From contig CM076956.1 in the NCBI GenBank assembly GCA_039566865.1, forward strand, positions 6,273,511-6,337,510: DNA of 64,000 bases. The letters run 5' to 3'. The stretch is from Aurelia coerulea (taxonomy: Eukaryota; Cnidaria; Scyphozoa; Semaeostomeae; Ulmaridae). Under the pieces are notes generated by a model. That model was not told the DNA's origin, did no database searches, and saw only the letters and a list, made by a program, of their open reading frames with translations. Each line of letters opens with the position of its first letter. The first letter of the stretch is position 1. The position numbers were made by a program, and so were the translations under genes. Of this stretch, positions 45,401 through 60,400 are shown in pieces.

Positions 45401-48400
45401 ATCATAGCTACCATTTGTGCTAGATTTAGCGCTCACTTAAAGTTAGTGACGGAGAAAATTGCTAACTCAATAGCTGCATATGCAGGTCTAAAGTCTATTG
45501 CATCTATTGCATCAGAGTCTATTGCATCTGATGATTTCAACACGTGCGTGGATAACGTTTAGCTGGAGGAAAATAATTTAGAGGCCTGATTAGGCCCAAC
45601 ACATTTCATACTAAACAGTTTAAATACGCCTAAAATAAATTAATGTTCCAATCACACTGACCGTTAATTGAGTTTAAGGTCATGTATAAACAAAGCAAGG
45701 TTCCACAACGTTTACATTACGCTAAAACCAGTTGTATCTGCTGAGATTCTGAGCTCATAAACAGGTGTAAAATACAATATTTTGGATTTTGACCCAATCT
45801 GAAAAAGTTTCATGACTTCATCGATCCTATGACGTCATAATTGAGCCTTTTTTATATCATTTCAGCTCGAAATTTTTCCTAGCTAAATTGACTGTGTAGA
45901 TTCCGAATTGGCAGTCGATAAAAAATTTCTATGCCCTGGAAATCCTGAAATAAATATACAGCATGTTTTGAAATTTCGATCTGTGTGCACCTACGCATTT
46001 TCATCAACATGATGTAGCTAAAAAGGGGTATCTCATAAATGAATTAACTGACCCACCGTTGTAGGAGGGGAAACATTAATGTGAATATGAAATTGTGTGG
46101 AAGCATTAATAAAACTAATGTAATGACCTAGCCTGTATAAACATAACTGCTACCAAAAAACCATGACCTCATTTCGAATTTGTTACAAATCTCCTACACG
46201 TTCAAAATATGGGGAAATTTGAATATTCAAATTAAGATTAGATTCCCTTCACCAGGAAGAGCAATAGTCGGCATCTTTATTGCCATGGGATTGCAAACTT
46301 TGATAAAAGACCTGTTAGCTATTATAGAAAAGAGCTTGGATCGAGCGATATTTTTATACATTTTATACGAGAGATTCAATAGACGATTACGCTAAAGATG
46401 GCGGAGAGGAACTTTTTACCAAGATGCACTGCGTTCTTTAATCGAATTCCTATAGAATCGTTAAAGATTCGCAATTCGAACGCAATGCATCTTGGTAAAA
46501 AGTTCCTCGCCGCCATCTTTAGCGTAATGGTCTATTGAATGACGTTAGAGCTTCTATCGCTTGTGTGCATATTCGAAAATTCTATCAAATGCGTAGAGAT
46601 ATAGTTCGATTGAGATTCTTTTTTAGAATAACTAAAAAGTCTGTTATTTATTAATTCATTGATTATAACTCTTGTGGGAGATAAAATAACTTTGGGTATT
46701 GTTCTTTGTGAAAAGATTCTTTGCAATTTGATTGAAGGTTTAAGGCTATTTTTCAGGCATTTTGAAACGACGGATTTTTGACGAAGTCGATTTTCAGTGC
46801 TAAAAAATACAAGAAAAATTGTTTTAGCTAATTGGGTGTTGAAGTCGATCCATTCTAACCCCAGCTAAAGTCCGTCTAAAATTAGACGTCATCTTAGATT
46901 TGCGATAACGCAAAATTCATTTGCAAAACACTTATATTGTTATTATTCGCGGGCATTTGCAGGTGACATCTAATTTGAGACAGACTATAGTACTATAAGT
47001 ATAATCATTTTTCAAACATCTGAGCTTTTTTACTGCACATGGTAGATTTGAATAACTTGGCTATCATTTTAAGTGCTTACAGTAAAAACCCACATTAAAG
47101 CAGATGATTTTCTGAAAAAATATTTTTTCGTCTCTTTTGTGAACATTTTTCCTTTCAATAACACCTCTGGATGGAGGGACCATTATGGAAACAAGGTCCC
47201 ATTGATCTTTAATGCTATCCCTGCCATTTTAAACTGAGGGTGTTTTTAGATTAAATTTCTAGCTTTTACATTTATATTATATTGTTCACTTGTAATTAGA
47301 GTTATTATTTTTTCCTAAATATATGTTACATCAAATTTTCAACTTAACATGGCTAAATTTTACATACATACATGCACAGACTAGTTTTAGGCCGTCGATT
47401 GTTTGCTGCAGTTCATTTGGTGGCTTCATCCAATCCACTAAAAGCAACCATCAAAAATCCACTTATATCCGAGCAATCGTAAGAGATATGAATATTTGGT
47501 TTATTTTCAAGTAAAGCACAAAAATATCTTCAAAATAACGCTTTCGTTTTGAATAAAAGTCTGTTTGATATTACCTTAAAAAACAGCAAAATCACCGTTT
47601 TGATAAAATTTTGGTGACGGATCCCCTTAAATCCGCAGTTTCTTTTATGTGGGTTTTTACTGCACTTTACTATTTGAGGAAACCGGCAAACAATTAATAA
47701 TGCTTCTTGTCGACGTACCATCCCCTCTTTCTCCTTGCCGATCAGAAATTGAAAATCTTATGGCACTGAGATCACTGGATCCTTTCACCTGACGAACCAT
47801 CACCTGTGAGAAAAATCAGCATATAGCGTATATCACTAAGTGCGTCAACATAAAAATAGCATACACGGCATATCATTCTCATAAATAACAGTGCTAACAG
47901 TAATAAAGTAGCTTCCCGGGAACTTTGGATGCAAAATATTATACTTATAACCTGAACGAGGATCACATGACCTGATCGAGCTCATTACATTATTTTTCGT
48001 TCAAGCAAAAGATATAAAAATCTTCAATGTCATTTATAATAAGGGATCTAGATAACCCTACGTCCTTTCTCCATAGGGTAAAAAAAGATACTACACCTTT
48101 AGTTCTTTGAAATTGAGTTTTGGATATATCTAGCTTGTAAACAGGCTTGAGTCTATGAACAGGCTAGACTGATTACTACATCGTAGTTGTCGCCATTGAT
48201 TGATGTATCGGATGCTTCAACTACGACTCATAATCATGCAAGCACAGAAATCAGATTAAATTTGTGACTTTCACACAATCATTTTGACAATAATGGCGAA
48301 TGCCTAAAACCCAATTATATCACAGGGGAACCAGTATTCTGCTCAGAAGCTACGCAGCATCCAAAAGATAAACAGCAATAAACTGAAAGCAGAATATTGG

Positions 48401-51400
48401 TTCCCCTGTGTTATGATACGGCCATAGCAATGATAGATGGCCTAAATAAAGCCCCGACGTGGAAATGGCTCAAAGTTCATGGAAGATGGGAAAATAAACT
48501 ATGAGTAAATAGACAATCGTTTACTTCAGCTCTAAAGAGGAAATATATCACTGTTATCTGTTAAATACTGTACCGTGAATGCTATGACGGAAGACAAAGA
48601 CAGATCGCAAAACTAATCCAGTTTTTGTGCTTGTAAAATAATCAGTCTTAGTTTGAGTGATTAAGGGGATAATGGTAAAGGTACATAGTAGCAGCGATAT
48701 TCAGGACAGGACCTTATGCTTGTGTTCAACCTTGTACATGTACGCATGCTCGTTTTTGGAAATCCAAAACAAACAATACCCTTAGCGTATATGCTCGTTA
48801 GTGAGTGGTAGTTAGTAATGCTAGTAATATACAGACAGATACAGAGAACGAAAATCATGGGTACAGGCTACAAGCTACAGGCTAGAAGTTATCGTTCCAC
48901 GCTATCTCTCCTGTCATCACCTCACAACTAAAGAAGAGTTAAGCACGCAGTGTTGCTTTAATTTTTCATTTATTTTTCATTAGTTACCCGTCAGTTAAGG
49001 CTGCTTTTCAGGGGGGCATGAAAAAATGTACAATTTACAATCCAATTCGTATATAAAAATATTCAACACTCATATAACCAATTGCGTATAATCACTACCC
49101 TTATGCATTGACACGTTCTACTAAATTTATCACCTTCGGGTAAGTTTGGGTTCAATTTCCTCCGCAATCGAAAATTTTCAAATAAACAAATTTTCAAATG
49201 AAGAACATCATTAAATAAGTTGCAAGCAAGCAAACACAATAGTTGCCGAAACCAAACAGAAAAGCTCACCTTGAGTATCGGTTTCCATGTGAGGTCCAAA
49301 TGTTTGAATTGAAGTGAAGCACCAGATGGTGCATTCATCTGGGTTTGGCTTGGGGCAGTAGTTTTACTTGGTCGAGTGTCCCAGAATAAAATTTGGCTAG
49401 AATAAAGGAAACCATTTCATACTAGTATCTATAAACCTGACCTATTCTTAAATCCTTAAAGGTGGTGTGAAGCGAAAATTTTTATTGATGCAAATGAATA
49501 GCGCAGTTGAATGATAAAGAATGTCGTTTAAATTTTTTTGATACCTCATTTCGTTTTCAAGTTATCCACTGATATTAAGTTGCAGCTGATGACGTCATTT
49601 TGTTTGCAAATTACTAGGATAACATATGGAAATATAACTGTATCTGATTTTTGAAAGGTTACAGTGGTAAGAAATATTTCAGCTGAGCTGAATAGATGTT
49701 ATATAAATTGCCTCATGACTTAATATGATGTTTCGAAAGGCATGTTGATTGTACAAAGTTTTTTAATTAGATTTCTCTTTGGAAACATGGCCAACCTTGT
49801 ATACTTTCTTTACATTTTGCAAACAAAATGACGTCATTAGCCAATCCTACACAATAGTGGATAACTCTAAAATGAAACAAGGTATCAAAACACTTTAAAG
49901 CAGGGATAAATAGTAATCTAAATAGTATACTATTTATCCCTGCTTTAAAGGACATTCTTTATCATTCAACTGCGTTATTCATTTGCATTAATAAAAATTT
50001 TCGCTTCACACCACCTTTAAGGCAACTTTAAACTACAAATATGTAACACAACGTTTTGAATAAAATGCTGCTACTAGTACTTAGCTGCTGCAACCTGCAA
50101 GGGGGAATTAGTTTTCATTGTAGAGTAGTTACATTTATTGATTGGTTTTCCTTTTTTGCTTCGTATTTATTAGTTGTTTCAACTTTATGTAATGGCCGCA
50201 GGATGGACACAGCCTTCTGCTCATCCCTCTGGTATCATTTTAGTGGTATATTAGAGTAATTTCGTAAGTAGTGTACTAGTAATATGTCATTGTAGCTTAT
50301 CATGGGATTATGAAAAAAACCTAGCCTACTTAAAGGAGGAGGGAGGCGGAAAGTTTTACAAAGTGGTTGAGTTAAAATGAACTAATATTTCGTTTTTTTT
50401 CTGTGGAACTTTTTCGGCAATTGCTAACTTATGAGGCTTTAAGTCATATTTCTACAAACAAATTATTATGGTCTCAGAATGCTCTGAAAATTTTTTGTTA
50501 ACGGGGTCCCAAAAATTGTGCCATATTTGTATGGCTACTGCGGGGGATCAATAATTTCTATTGTTAAGTTCTTGGTACAGTTGCACAGGATAGGCTTCAA
50601 TTTAGTATTTGAGACCTTGTTTTAGCAAATCAGAAAAGTGGTTGCTGACTTATGGCACAGGAAAGGCAAACTGAGAGATTGTTTCAAAAACAGCATTTTC
50701 TTTGTTCTCCAAAAATGTCATAATTACGTGAATTTTGATGAAATAGTGCTAGCATTGTATTTGCATATCTTCTACCTTTGAAAATGGCTCAATGCTATTT
50801 CGTTATCTGTAAACAATATAATTAACCCTTTTCAAATTGTAGAAAAATTCCAACACAACAATAGAACCCTTTCTTATAAATCCTCGCATATAAGAACCTA
50901 CTTTTTTGAGAGCCAGGCTGAAATAGGTTCTTATTTTAAAGGTACCAAGACCAATTTATAAAGGTTCTTGTTTGAAGAGTGCCTTGCGTAGGCCGTTTTA
51001 GAATCTTCACCACAGATGTCAAGCCCTGTTATTTGTTTTGGTAAAGTAATTGTGTACCCGACACAATAGTGATTGAAGCTCTAACGCCACTCCATCGAGC
51101 CTCGCGTATAAAAATGTATAAAAATAACGCTCGATTCAGGCTCTTTTGCAGAATAGCTAAAAGGTCTATCAATACTTACCCATCAGAAGCACAGGACATA
51201 AGCTGGCAACAAGTAAACGATTTATTTTCTATCACATTTCCCATTCGTATAACCTAAAATTATAACAAAAAGAGAAATGTCATTTTTAGACAGAATAACT
51301 TTGATGATCGAAAAAGGTTAACAGAGCAGAGAGAAGAATGGAGGCACTTTGTGGCAGGAACACGTCAATAGACAGAGCATTAAAGAAGTGAGATATTGAG

Positions 51401-54400
51401 AAAATGTCTTGAAACGTACAAAGTGAATTGTGAAAAGTTCCAAAGTTTCACTTCCCACTAAATTTAATTGCGTTCGTGAATTACCCAGCATAGGTTCCAA
51501 ATCTTTTTCTCGGCGTAAAAAGGTGGGTGTAAAATTCAATGACCTATTTCTTTTGTTTGAATGACTTGAAAGAAACTTTAGAAACTTATCTATAATTCTA
51601 CCGTTGGACTTTCCAAAAATTTTGAATATTTTTCGAAATTACAGCGTATCTTACATTTCAACTTATTTGAGGATGTGACGTCATCAAATTTCTAAATCAT
51701 AAACCAGATGAGTGACAGACTTTTGCTTGATACCAGATTGTAGGCATTCATAAACTATGGTGTCCTTCGAAACCATTTCATGTTACGTCAAACAGTTTAG
51801 AAATTATGATGGTTTTAAATTTTATTGAAAATTTTTCTTGAATTCTTGAAAAAGAAGAAAAAGGCTCTAATTCTGGAAATATTGAAGATTTCAGAAAAGT
51901 CCAATGGTACAATTATAGAGAAATAGCTAAAGTTTCTTTGAAGTCATTCAGTTAAAAGAAATAGGTCACTCAATTTTACACCAGCCTTTTTAAAGATTTG
52001 GAACCTATGCTGAATTACCCACAAATCTCAACGTATCATGGCAAATTCTATGGTAAAATGAGTGAAATAGTCGACCGAATTCGTTCCAGTTTTCATTTCT
52101 TTATTTATGGAGAAGAGCGAGCTTACGCCAAATGCCTAGATCCGATGAAAACTAATGTGAAACTAATGGGATGCTATTTCGCATGAAAATGCCGAAAGAC
52201 GTGATCAAAGGTTTTATAACCCTGCTGGCGTTTATCTGATGTTTCTTTGCAGCCTTTTGGCAGCTTCTATGACATGACATCAAAGCAACTATGTTAGTTT
52301 CCTAGTTTAGGCTCATTCTAAATGGCGAAAAAACTGGATTGGATTGCCTGATCTTTACCTATAGCTTCGCTACTATGGTTTCTTTTGTCCTACTTTCTAC
52401 TCCACAGCAACAAGCCCTGAAAATGGACAATCTGTACTTTTTGCGTGAAAAATACCAGCAAAAATTAGCTCATTTTCAGACTAAAACTAGACCAAATTTG
52501 ATAGATTTTTTAGTCCTTTTTAAAAGTTTTTTCCTCAGTAAAAGATTCCATTTTAAACCTATCTGACCAATTTTTCAGTGTGATAACTTATAAATTGAAG
52601 TTAAGGTTTACACCATAAAATAAGCGACAGCCTGTCGACATTTATGGAAAATTCAGCTTATCGCGATAAACTTTGTTCTTTCCTCAACTTCAACAAGTTC
52701 CTTCGATTCACTTAAAGGACAAGTCCGGGGTTGGAATAATTGTTCATAAAATGAAAGATCACAATGTTGTGAATGGTGTGTAGTACTTTTTTCCAACCTT
52801 CTCTGTCTTTTTTCTGCGAAATTGTGTATTTAAATCTGTGAAATGAGCGAAATGACGTCATTATTCATGACGTAATTTCACCCATTTCGCCTTCGACCTG
52901 AACGAGGCTGTTTTCTTATAGAACTCTCAAGTAATTTCCGACGTCACAATCGAACTTCCAAACCGAGGCTAGCCATTTTATCGCGTTTTCAAAATGGCGA
53001 CGACATTGGGCCTAACTTACGAAGAATGTCGTACGAATTTACAACAGAAAAAGACACCAAAACCCGGAAAAAAGCTACAAGCGAAGCTTGGCAGTTGGTA
53101 AGGTTGCTTTTTGACATTAATTGTAGAAACCTCGGACTTGTCCTTTAAAGACGTTTTGTCAACCATGATCCTTTGTGCACCGAATGAAAAGCAAAAGCAA
53201 AATATAGGCCAGAAACGACGTTCAAATTATAAGAAAGTCGATTTCAGACCTAGACTTACTCCACTCGTCCCAATGTTTTCACTCCATTCCACTTTACAGT
53301 ACGATCACTGCAGCGGAAATACATTGTTGCGCAGGAGCATAAGATGTCGCAATAACGATTCAATTCAATTATAAAACATATTGCTGTTGTTGTGATAACT
53401 AGGACTTTGTAGTGAGTCTACTTCAGACCCAAAAACGACGTTCAAATCATACGAAAGTCGACTTGTGGGGCACAAAGGATCATTGTTAGCTGTAGGTCTT
53501 TAATATACCCGTAATATTTTCATATTCAAGACAAGACGCAATCACATAAAACATTGCAATCAAGACTGTATTTCCAGATTAAAGCATATGGCTTTCGCTA
53601 GCTGGCTCAGAGAAACTCTCATTCAGTCTTTGATACACTGCGGCGGTTTTCTTTCGTCAGCTGTTCACATGGCGGCATAAAATTTGCTCTGAGAAAAACT
53701 TTTCGTTGGCGCCAACAGTCACAGTCATTAAAAGGTTTTGCTTCTGATAAACAGTTAATAGGGGGCTGGGCCATTACTTTTTTACCACACATCAATTACC
53801 AATATAGCCTTGCTATGCAGGGTGTCGTATATGTTATCTTAAAGGGGCTGGGTCACGTAACCATAAATGAACAGCTGTTATCTTTATAATCTATATTGTT
53901 GCCCGCACGTGGCCATTGTGTTCTGCACACATTTTGGTGGATGGGGTGAATCCACAGTAAAGTTACTCCTAAACATCCACCGATATCTCTGCAATCGTAC
54001 AACATATGAGTGTTTCGTTTGTTTCTCTACGAAAATCAAAAGTCCCCCTTCAACATAATACTCTCATTTTGAGAAAAATAGTGGAAAGCTCTGTGATATG
54101 ATCTATCAAAACCTGCAGAATCCCCTTAACCGTTTGGATTCGCAGATGGTAATGACAGTCAGGATCATGTATTCCCTTTATCTCCTAGGCTGGGTCAATA
54201 AACGTATCCAATTTTGATGGGCAATGAAACTTCATACACTGGCTCCCAAAGAGAAACAAGTTTTTGATAAATCATCACAAATTTGTTGTAGTACTGATCT
54301 CGAAAAGTATATTTGTGCCTTCGTATCAAGAACCAAATCAATCTAAGACATAATGCAAAGTCTTTTCATGGCTTTGTGTGCTTTTACAAGCTACTTGGTT

Positions 54401-57400
54401 TTGAAGCACACTTCCCAATCATAAGAAATGATTATTGAATTGAGCTTTGGCCAGGCAATAACACTGAAATCAGATGCCTCGAAAGTAACAGTTTTTTCGA
54501 TAGAGACACGTTATTTTATATAATGCTGTTTCCCAAATGTTCTCGTTGGTATTTCTTCTACAAGTCACGAAAGCTAAGAAATCATGGGGGAACATTTGTG
54601 ACCCCCAGTATTTCGTAGTATTTTAAAAGAATGATCTTAAGATATTACCTCAAAATGATCTGGAATCCATTTTATATCCGTGATGGCCATTTTATGACTA
54701 TGTTCGATGTTTGACACTGCACAGTAACGAACGATTGGCGATAGATCTGTCTTGTTTGGATTCAGAAAGCTTGGCTGCGGAAGAAAAAACGAGGAAATCG
54801 TATATCAGAAAGTTGTGCTGCTCCTCTGTGCTCTTGTGGGTGATGCCAAAAATGTCCTGATCTAAATCATTTCTAGATTCTGAAATCACAAGATATGATT
54901 TGCATCAAGGTTTATTTGAAAGTCTTAGCTATCTTTTGAGATGCTCAATTACTTTGAGCTTTGACTACCATATTCGAGAAACCAGATTCAAAAACAATTT
55001 CGAATCCTAAATTGCACATTTAGAGTTATCATACAAATCGTAAATTGATTTGAAGTTGTCATCTGGGGGAAATTACTTGCTTGTAAGAGACTGATCCTTG
55101 TTCCTAACTCAAATTTATATGGGTGTGCAAACTGGAAGAGCTATAATAAATCAGAATCTACTTCTAAATAGGAAAGAAAACTTTACCAGCGCTGTTCTTG
55201 TATGTTTACTGTGGCCTTGCACTTGACTTCGATGATTAGCGATTCGCTCTGAATATTGACTTATATCCCATATCACAATCTAGAAATTTAAGAAATATTT
55301 GGTCAAAATTTCGAGAACAGTAAAAGACCTTTACAACAATTTCTATAAGCAAAATAAATTCAGTAATTTTAGGAGAGCTCGGAGGGAGCCAAATGCCAGG
55401 CCTTTCCTCTCATTCTGGGATAGAATCTTGTTTCTTCTGACCGTCCTTCGTTAGTCACTTTAAAGTTCAAAACAGAAAAGCAAATCCTAAATAAATCACA
55501 ATGCTGTATTTTCAGTTCTTGTATTTCGGATCATATCTGACGATTGGTTTTCATGGTTTCATTATTCGAAATTAATGTTTAAAGTTTGAAGCACTCAAAC
55601 ACTTTACCTGGCCATTGATGCAACCCCCGGCTATGACATTCGGATCAGAAGGATTGAACTCGAAGCAAAGTATATCATCCGGGGCTTCCATCAGAAGCTG
55701 AAATGAAAAATAGGAAAACTACATGAGAAGGAAAGAAATATAACCAACCACCAAACACAGAGAAAGGTTCAGTAACTTAACTGCGTAGCTTGAAAAAGTA
55801 AATCAATCAATCAATCAATCAATCAATCAGTCAATCAATCAGTCAACGAATCAATCAATTGGCATAAGAGCCTTGTGCAATAGTCTTTCGCAATACGGAT
55901 TGCAGTTTCTACGGCGGTGGTAACGACAATTTTGAAAAGCTTTAAAGAATACATTTACATTGTTTTGATTATTCTTGTGGCCTTGAAACGAATTTCATGC
56001 ACAAAATATATCGTTGATATGGTTTACAAGGCACTTTCTAACTCACTTGGCATACCGTGCTAGGAAGTCTGATATACTGACGCTTTTCTTTTCAAAATGC
56101 TTATCTATTTTCAATCAATATACCTTTTAGCTATGAAGAAATTCGTCGAATGTTCAAATGTACACAAGAAGCTATATCGACTATATCGTCCCGATCCCAG
56201 GGCATAAAAACCCAACCAACCATGTGACCTGGTGGTCACAGAAAGTTGTCCATTAATAATGTCCTGCAGGAAATTTTTCAATCATAAATGCAAGCAAAAT
56301 TAACTTATCGAGATACGTACCATTTATATTTATAGTGTAATAACAAATATAAGATCAGTAAGAAAGTAACTGAACCCAATGTCATAATCATGATAGTTTC
56401 TGGGTTCAAACTTAATTCAAATCCAATATTTGATAAATGCTATGGACATGGAGATTTAAAACAAATCGTTTGGAACCTTTGAAACTTGACTTCTTTTTAA
56501 AAAAGCTGGACATTTTAATTACTCTATACTTGCAGGATTTTTGAGCATGATCTCTGTCTGGTGGTCGCAGGAAGGAAAATATTTTTTCATGCCCTGCCCG
56601 ATCCCTCGGGCCATTTCATTTAAACTCAAATTCCTGCTTCAGAATTCCTAAAAGATCTTTGCAGAAAAACTGTTTCCGTTCCGTCTGCTACGTGGACTTT
56701 GCAACTTACCAATGGATGGATGGGATCTGCAAAACTCCAAAGAAGAATGAAACTTGGATTCATTAATACTTTTGAATAATTGTCAATTCTCTCATCGAAA
56801 GACATTTGTTCAGCACATGATACGGCAACCAAACCTGCAACGACACAACATGGCTAAGATTAAATGTCTATAAACTACCATAAAACTTAACAATACTAGG
56901 CATAGATCTCCGTAGATTTGGAAATTTTACCTGAAGTGACAGTTTCAGGTCAATTTCCATTGAAAAATAGCAATTTCCCTGATAGGAATTACGATATTTG
57001 CAAACAATAAAAATATGGCATCGAGAACAAAAAGGTTTGTTGCCACTGTATCAAATGACCGATATTTAGTCTATTGCAAATATTCCCAGAGATAAATGGT
57101 AGCGTCTGTTGCAGCTTTACAAAAAAGAAATTAAAACTTGGGATGGAACCAGTTGCCTTTGTACAATTTGTAAATAGACAGTGAATTCCTTTGATTGTAA
57201 ATTAGCATGTATTACTTTAGGTTTATTGTAAATAGTTGGTGTAAATTAGCTTTATTCTTTTAAAACTATGTAAATACCAACTTTAAATAAATATATGAAA
57301 TGAAATGAAATGAAATGAAATGAAATGCATAAAGAGGGCCTTGCTTCGAGAAAATACCAAGTTTTTGGTCGTTTTTGTCACAAAGGAAACAAAACGGTCT

Positions 57401-60400
57401 CCATTCTGTAAATGAGCCTTAAACTTTCAGATCTATTGAAAATGCAGTATCATATTGTCCTCGGATATTTAGAAATGTTGCAGTGTTCAAGGTTGTCCAT
57501 AAATATTGAGCATTACAAACGCTGTTAAAAACATTGTGTGGCAATGACAGCGACGTAGGTAGGTAGGTAGGTAGGTAGGTAGGTAGGTAGGTAGGTAGGT
57601 AGGTAGGTAGGTAATCATATTTAACGTGGCTAGCCTGCGAAAGTCTGAGAGAGACTTATTTCCAGCAGGGGCCACGGATGTTTTACCATCAACCCGCCGC
57701 AGCTACCAGATTTCCCTCACATGGCTCTGGTCGACCCGGGCTAGAGTTACAGACAGCGACCAAACTGTCCAGCGCGGGATTCGAACCTCGGCCGTTCTGA
57801 CGTTAACTCAATTCAAGATAAAACAGAAAAATATACAAAACATACCTCGAACAGTAGGATGCCATTGTATCTTCTTTATTGCTTTATTTTTGCTGAATTT
57901 CAAATCAGTAAATGATTGATACTCCTGAAATGAAACATTAAGTACAATGAGCGATGTTGGTTGAAGTTTTCTGGAAAAATCGTGCTGCAAAACTGGGAAA
58001 TGAATACTTGAGGTGAGCATTAAAGGGACTCCGTCTCCACATTTTTATCGAAACGGCGACTTCACAGTTTTTTAAAAGCAATATCAAAGGATTTTCATAA
58101 TTTTGCAAAATAAACGCGTTGGTTTGAAGCTAAATCTTCGTACTGCACAGAGAAACAAACGAAATATCTATAAATCTATGATTGCTCGGATATAAGTGGA
58201 TTTTTGACGGTTACTTGAAGCCACGAAACACACTGCAGAAAAAATGGACACAACAGTGTTTCCAGTTTTGTTTATAATTTGGCCACGGAGCCCCTTTAAA
58301 TCAATAAAAAAATAAGTGGGGAATGTAAACTGCTACACTCCGAGTAGCTGTATTTCCGAAAGCCATGTGACACTGCTTGCGTCTGAGATAATGTGATAAT
58401 GAAAAAAAAACATGGAACTGAAGACTGACTCACAATAGATGTCAAGTGAAGATATTCGCGAATAAAAACATTCAAAGGGTTTTTCCTCATTAATTTTGCG
58501 TAATCGCAAATCTCATATAATATCTTATGCGAGACAGACTCTAGATGAGATAAATAGCATGGGCATACCTTGAGGTGGTTGTCTGACTTTGATCCAAAAT
58601 TAATGTCCTCTTCACTTAAAGCATTATAATCATCAGTGAAAATATCAATAGTCTCATTGTGCTGAAGGGCCAACTCAAACCTGTCACATGAATAACAATT
58701 ATTTACAAATGCAAGCTTGATATGTATACCGGGTGTCCCAAAATGATGTATTATTGTTCGATTGCTTACATGTCCATAACCAATAAACCGATTTTCAAAC
58801 ATTTTGTTTTATTTGATTGCCTAAAGACTAAATTGTATTTTAAGATGTCGGTTGTGGTTTTACCAGTTTTGAAAATCGGTTCATTGGTTATGGACATATA
58901 AGCAATTAAAGGATAATGCATCATTTTGGGACACCCAGTATGTCTCTAACATTAAACACTTGAGAATAAACAGAATAAACAGAATGAACTACAGAACCCC
59001 AAGTCGTCTTTTCTTGTGTACAATGTTCTCTAGCACTAAATATATGCAAGAAAATTCTGGTTCCAATGTATTTCTAAAAACGCCTGTCCAAATAGACTTT
59101 AAAAGGACATTGTGACCAAAGAAACTACTGTATATCGTTGTCGACAAAGGAGTTTAGGGGGACAACTGCATCACAGGACAGTAAATCCCTTCAAGTTATG
59201 AGATCTTCCATAACTTGTCTATGCTTTTAAAGACAAATTTTCAAATACATTGCATCCCCGTTGCGAAAAAGCAACGTTCTAGACAATCAAGTAGCTCAAT
59301 AAATAACGGCCCACCTGACATCCAACACAAATATTTCTAGAACAAATGTGAACATTAATGTTCATCAACTATCGCCAGAAGGAAGATCCAGCACGCTCAT
59401 TACAAGCAATGCCAAAAATGGGCCGTCCTTCCCTCAAGAGATTCATCGAATAATGATTTCATTTAATTTCAGTCGAGTTAGCTCTTTCATTGTCTTCAAA
59501 TTTTACACAATCGAGAACATATTCTTCTGACCCTTTATTTGAAAATCCTGTGAACTTACCTATCAACAACTTGCTTCAGAAAATCTCCTATATCTTGAGA
59601 CTTAACAATTTCCTCCAATTGAGCTGATGGGAGAGTTCTTGCTTCATACTGGACATTCGCATTCTTTGGTCTTGGCCTGCAAAACAAAAGTGGAAAAGCT
59701 GTTCATAAAAGACCAAACTATGCCCTTGTACGCATTAATTGGATCACTGGTAATCTGGTAACGTTTTTGGCATGAAAATACTACGTAAAACTGCTTTGTA
59801 TATCTTGTCATTCGTAGTTACTCTCGATCTATTTTGCATGTAGATTTCGAATTTTGATGTTATTTTTTGAAATTCTGTGTCATTGTGTTGTGACGTCACA
59901 AACTTTAGAGGGTGGTGAAAATCAGTTCTTTTCCTACAAATTTATCCCATTGCAGCAAATCTTTGTCAGTGCCAAAGAGCCCAATTATCTTTGAGCAATC
60001 TGAAAGAATGAAATATTTCTAAACAGACTTACCATTCAGTTTGGCTAGAACCCTCTTCACAAACGGCAACATTCTAGAATGAAGGAAAGTAAAACTATAA
60101 ACTTAAATGCTTTATGATTCATTGCGCAATGACATCAAAGGTATAACTGCATCTATTTTAAAGGTGGAAATTATGATCCAATGCAAGGATTCAATTTGGA
60201 TCCAATGTGAAGAAAAAATGAGCCTAAAAAGAAGAGATAACCTCTCAGATCAGCGTCAGATGATGTTTTGGCAAAAGAAATTCTTGAAGCATTGCAAATA
60301 AGTCAACAGCAGCTTTGATAAAAATTTGAACAAAAATTAGATCATATCACATTACATTTGCCAAAATTCCTTATTGTGCATTCTTTAATTTTTCTTTAAT

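Noticed and set aside
57772..57790. tRNA gene suggested by the B-box sequence on the minus strand
   Set aside because: No acceptor stem, A box or anticodon arm can be formed at the right distance; a SINE explains it better.
58296..58802. 168-codon minus-strand frame as a separate gene
   Set aside because: Only 58569-58680 is coding (DNAI3 exon 7); the rest is intron and element sequence that happens to stay open.
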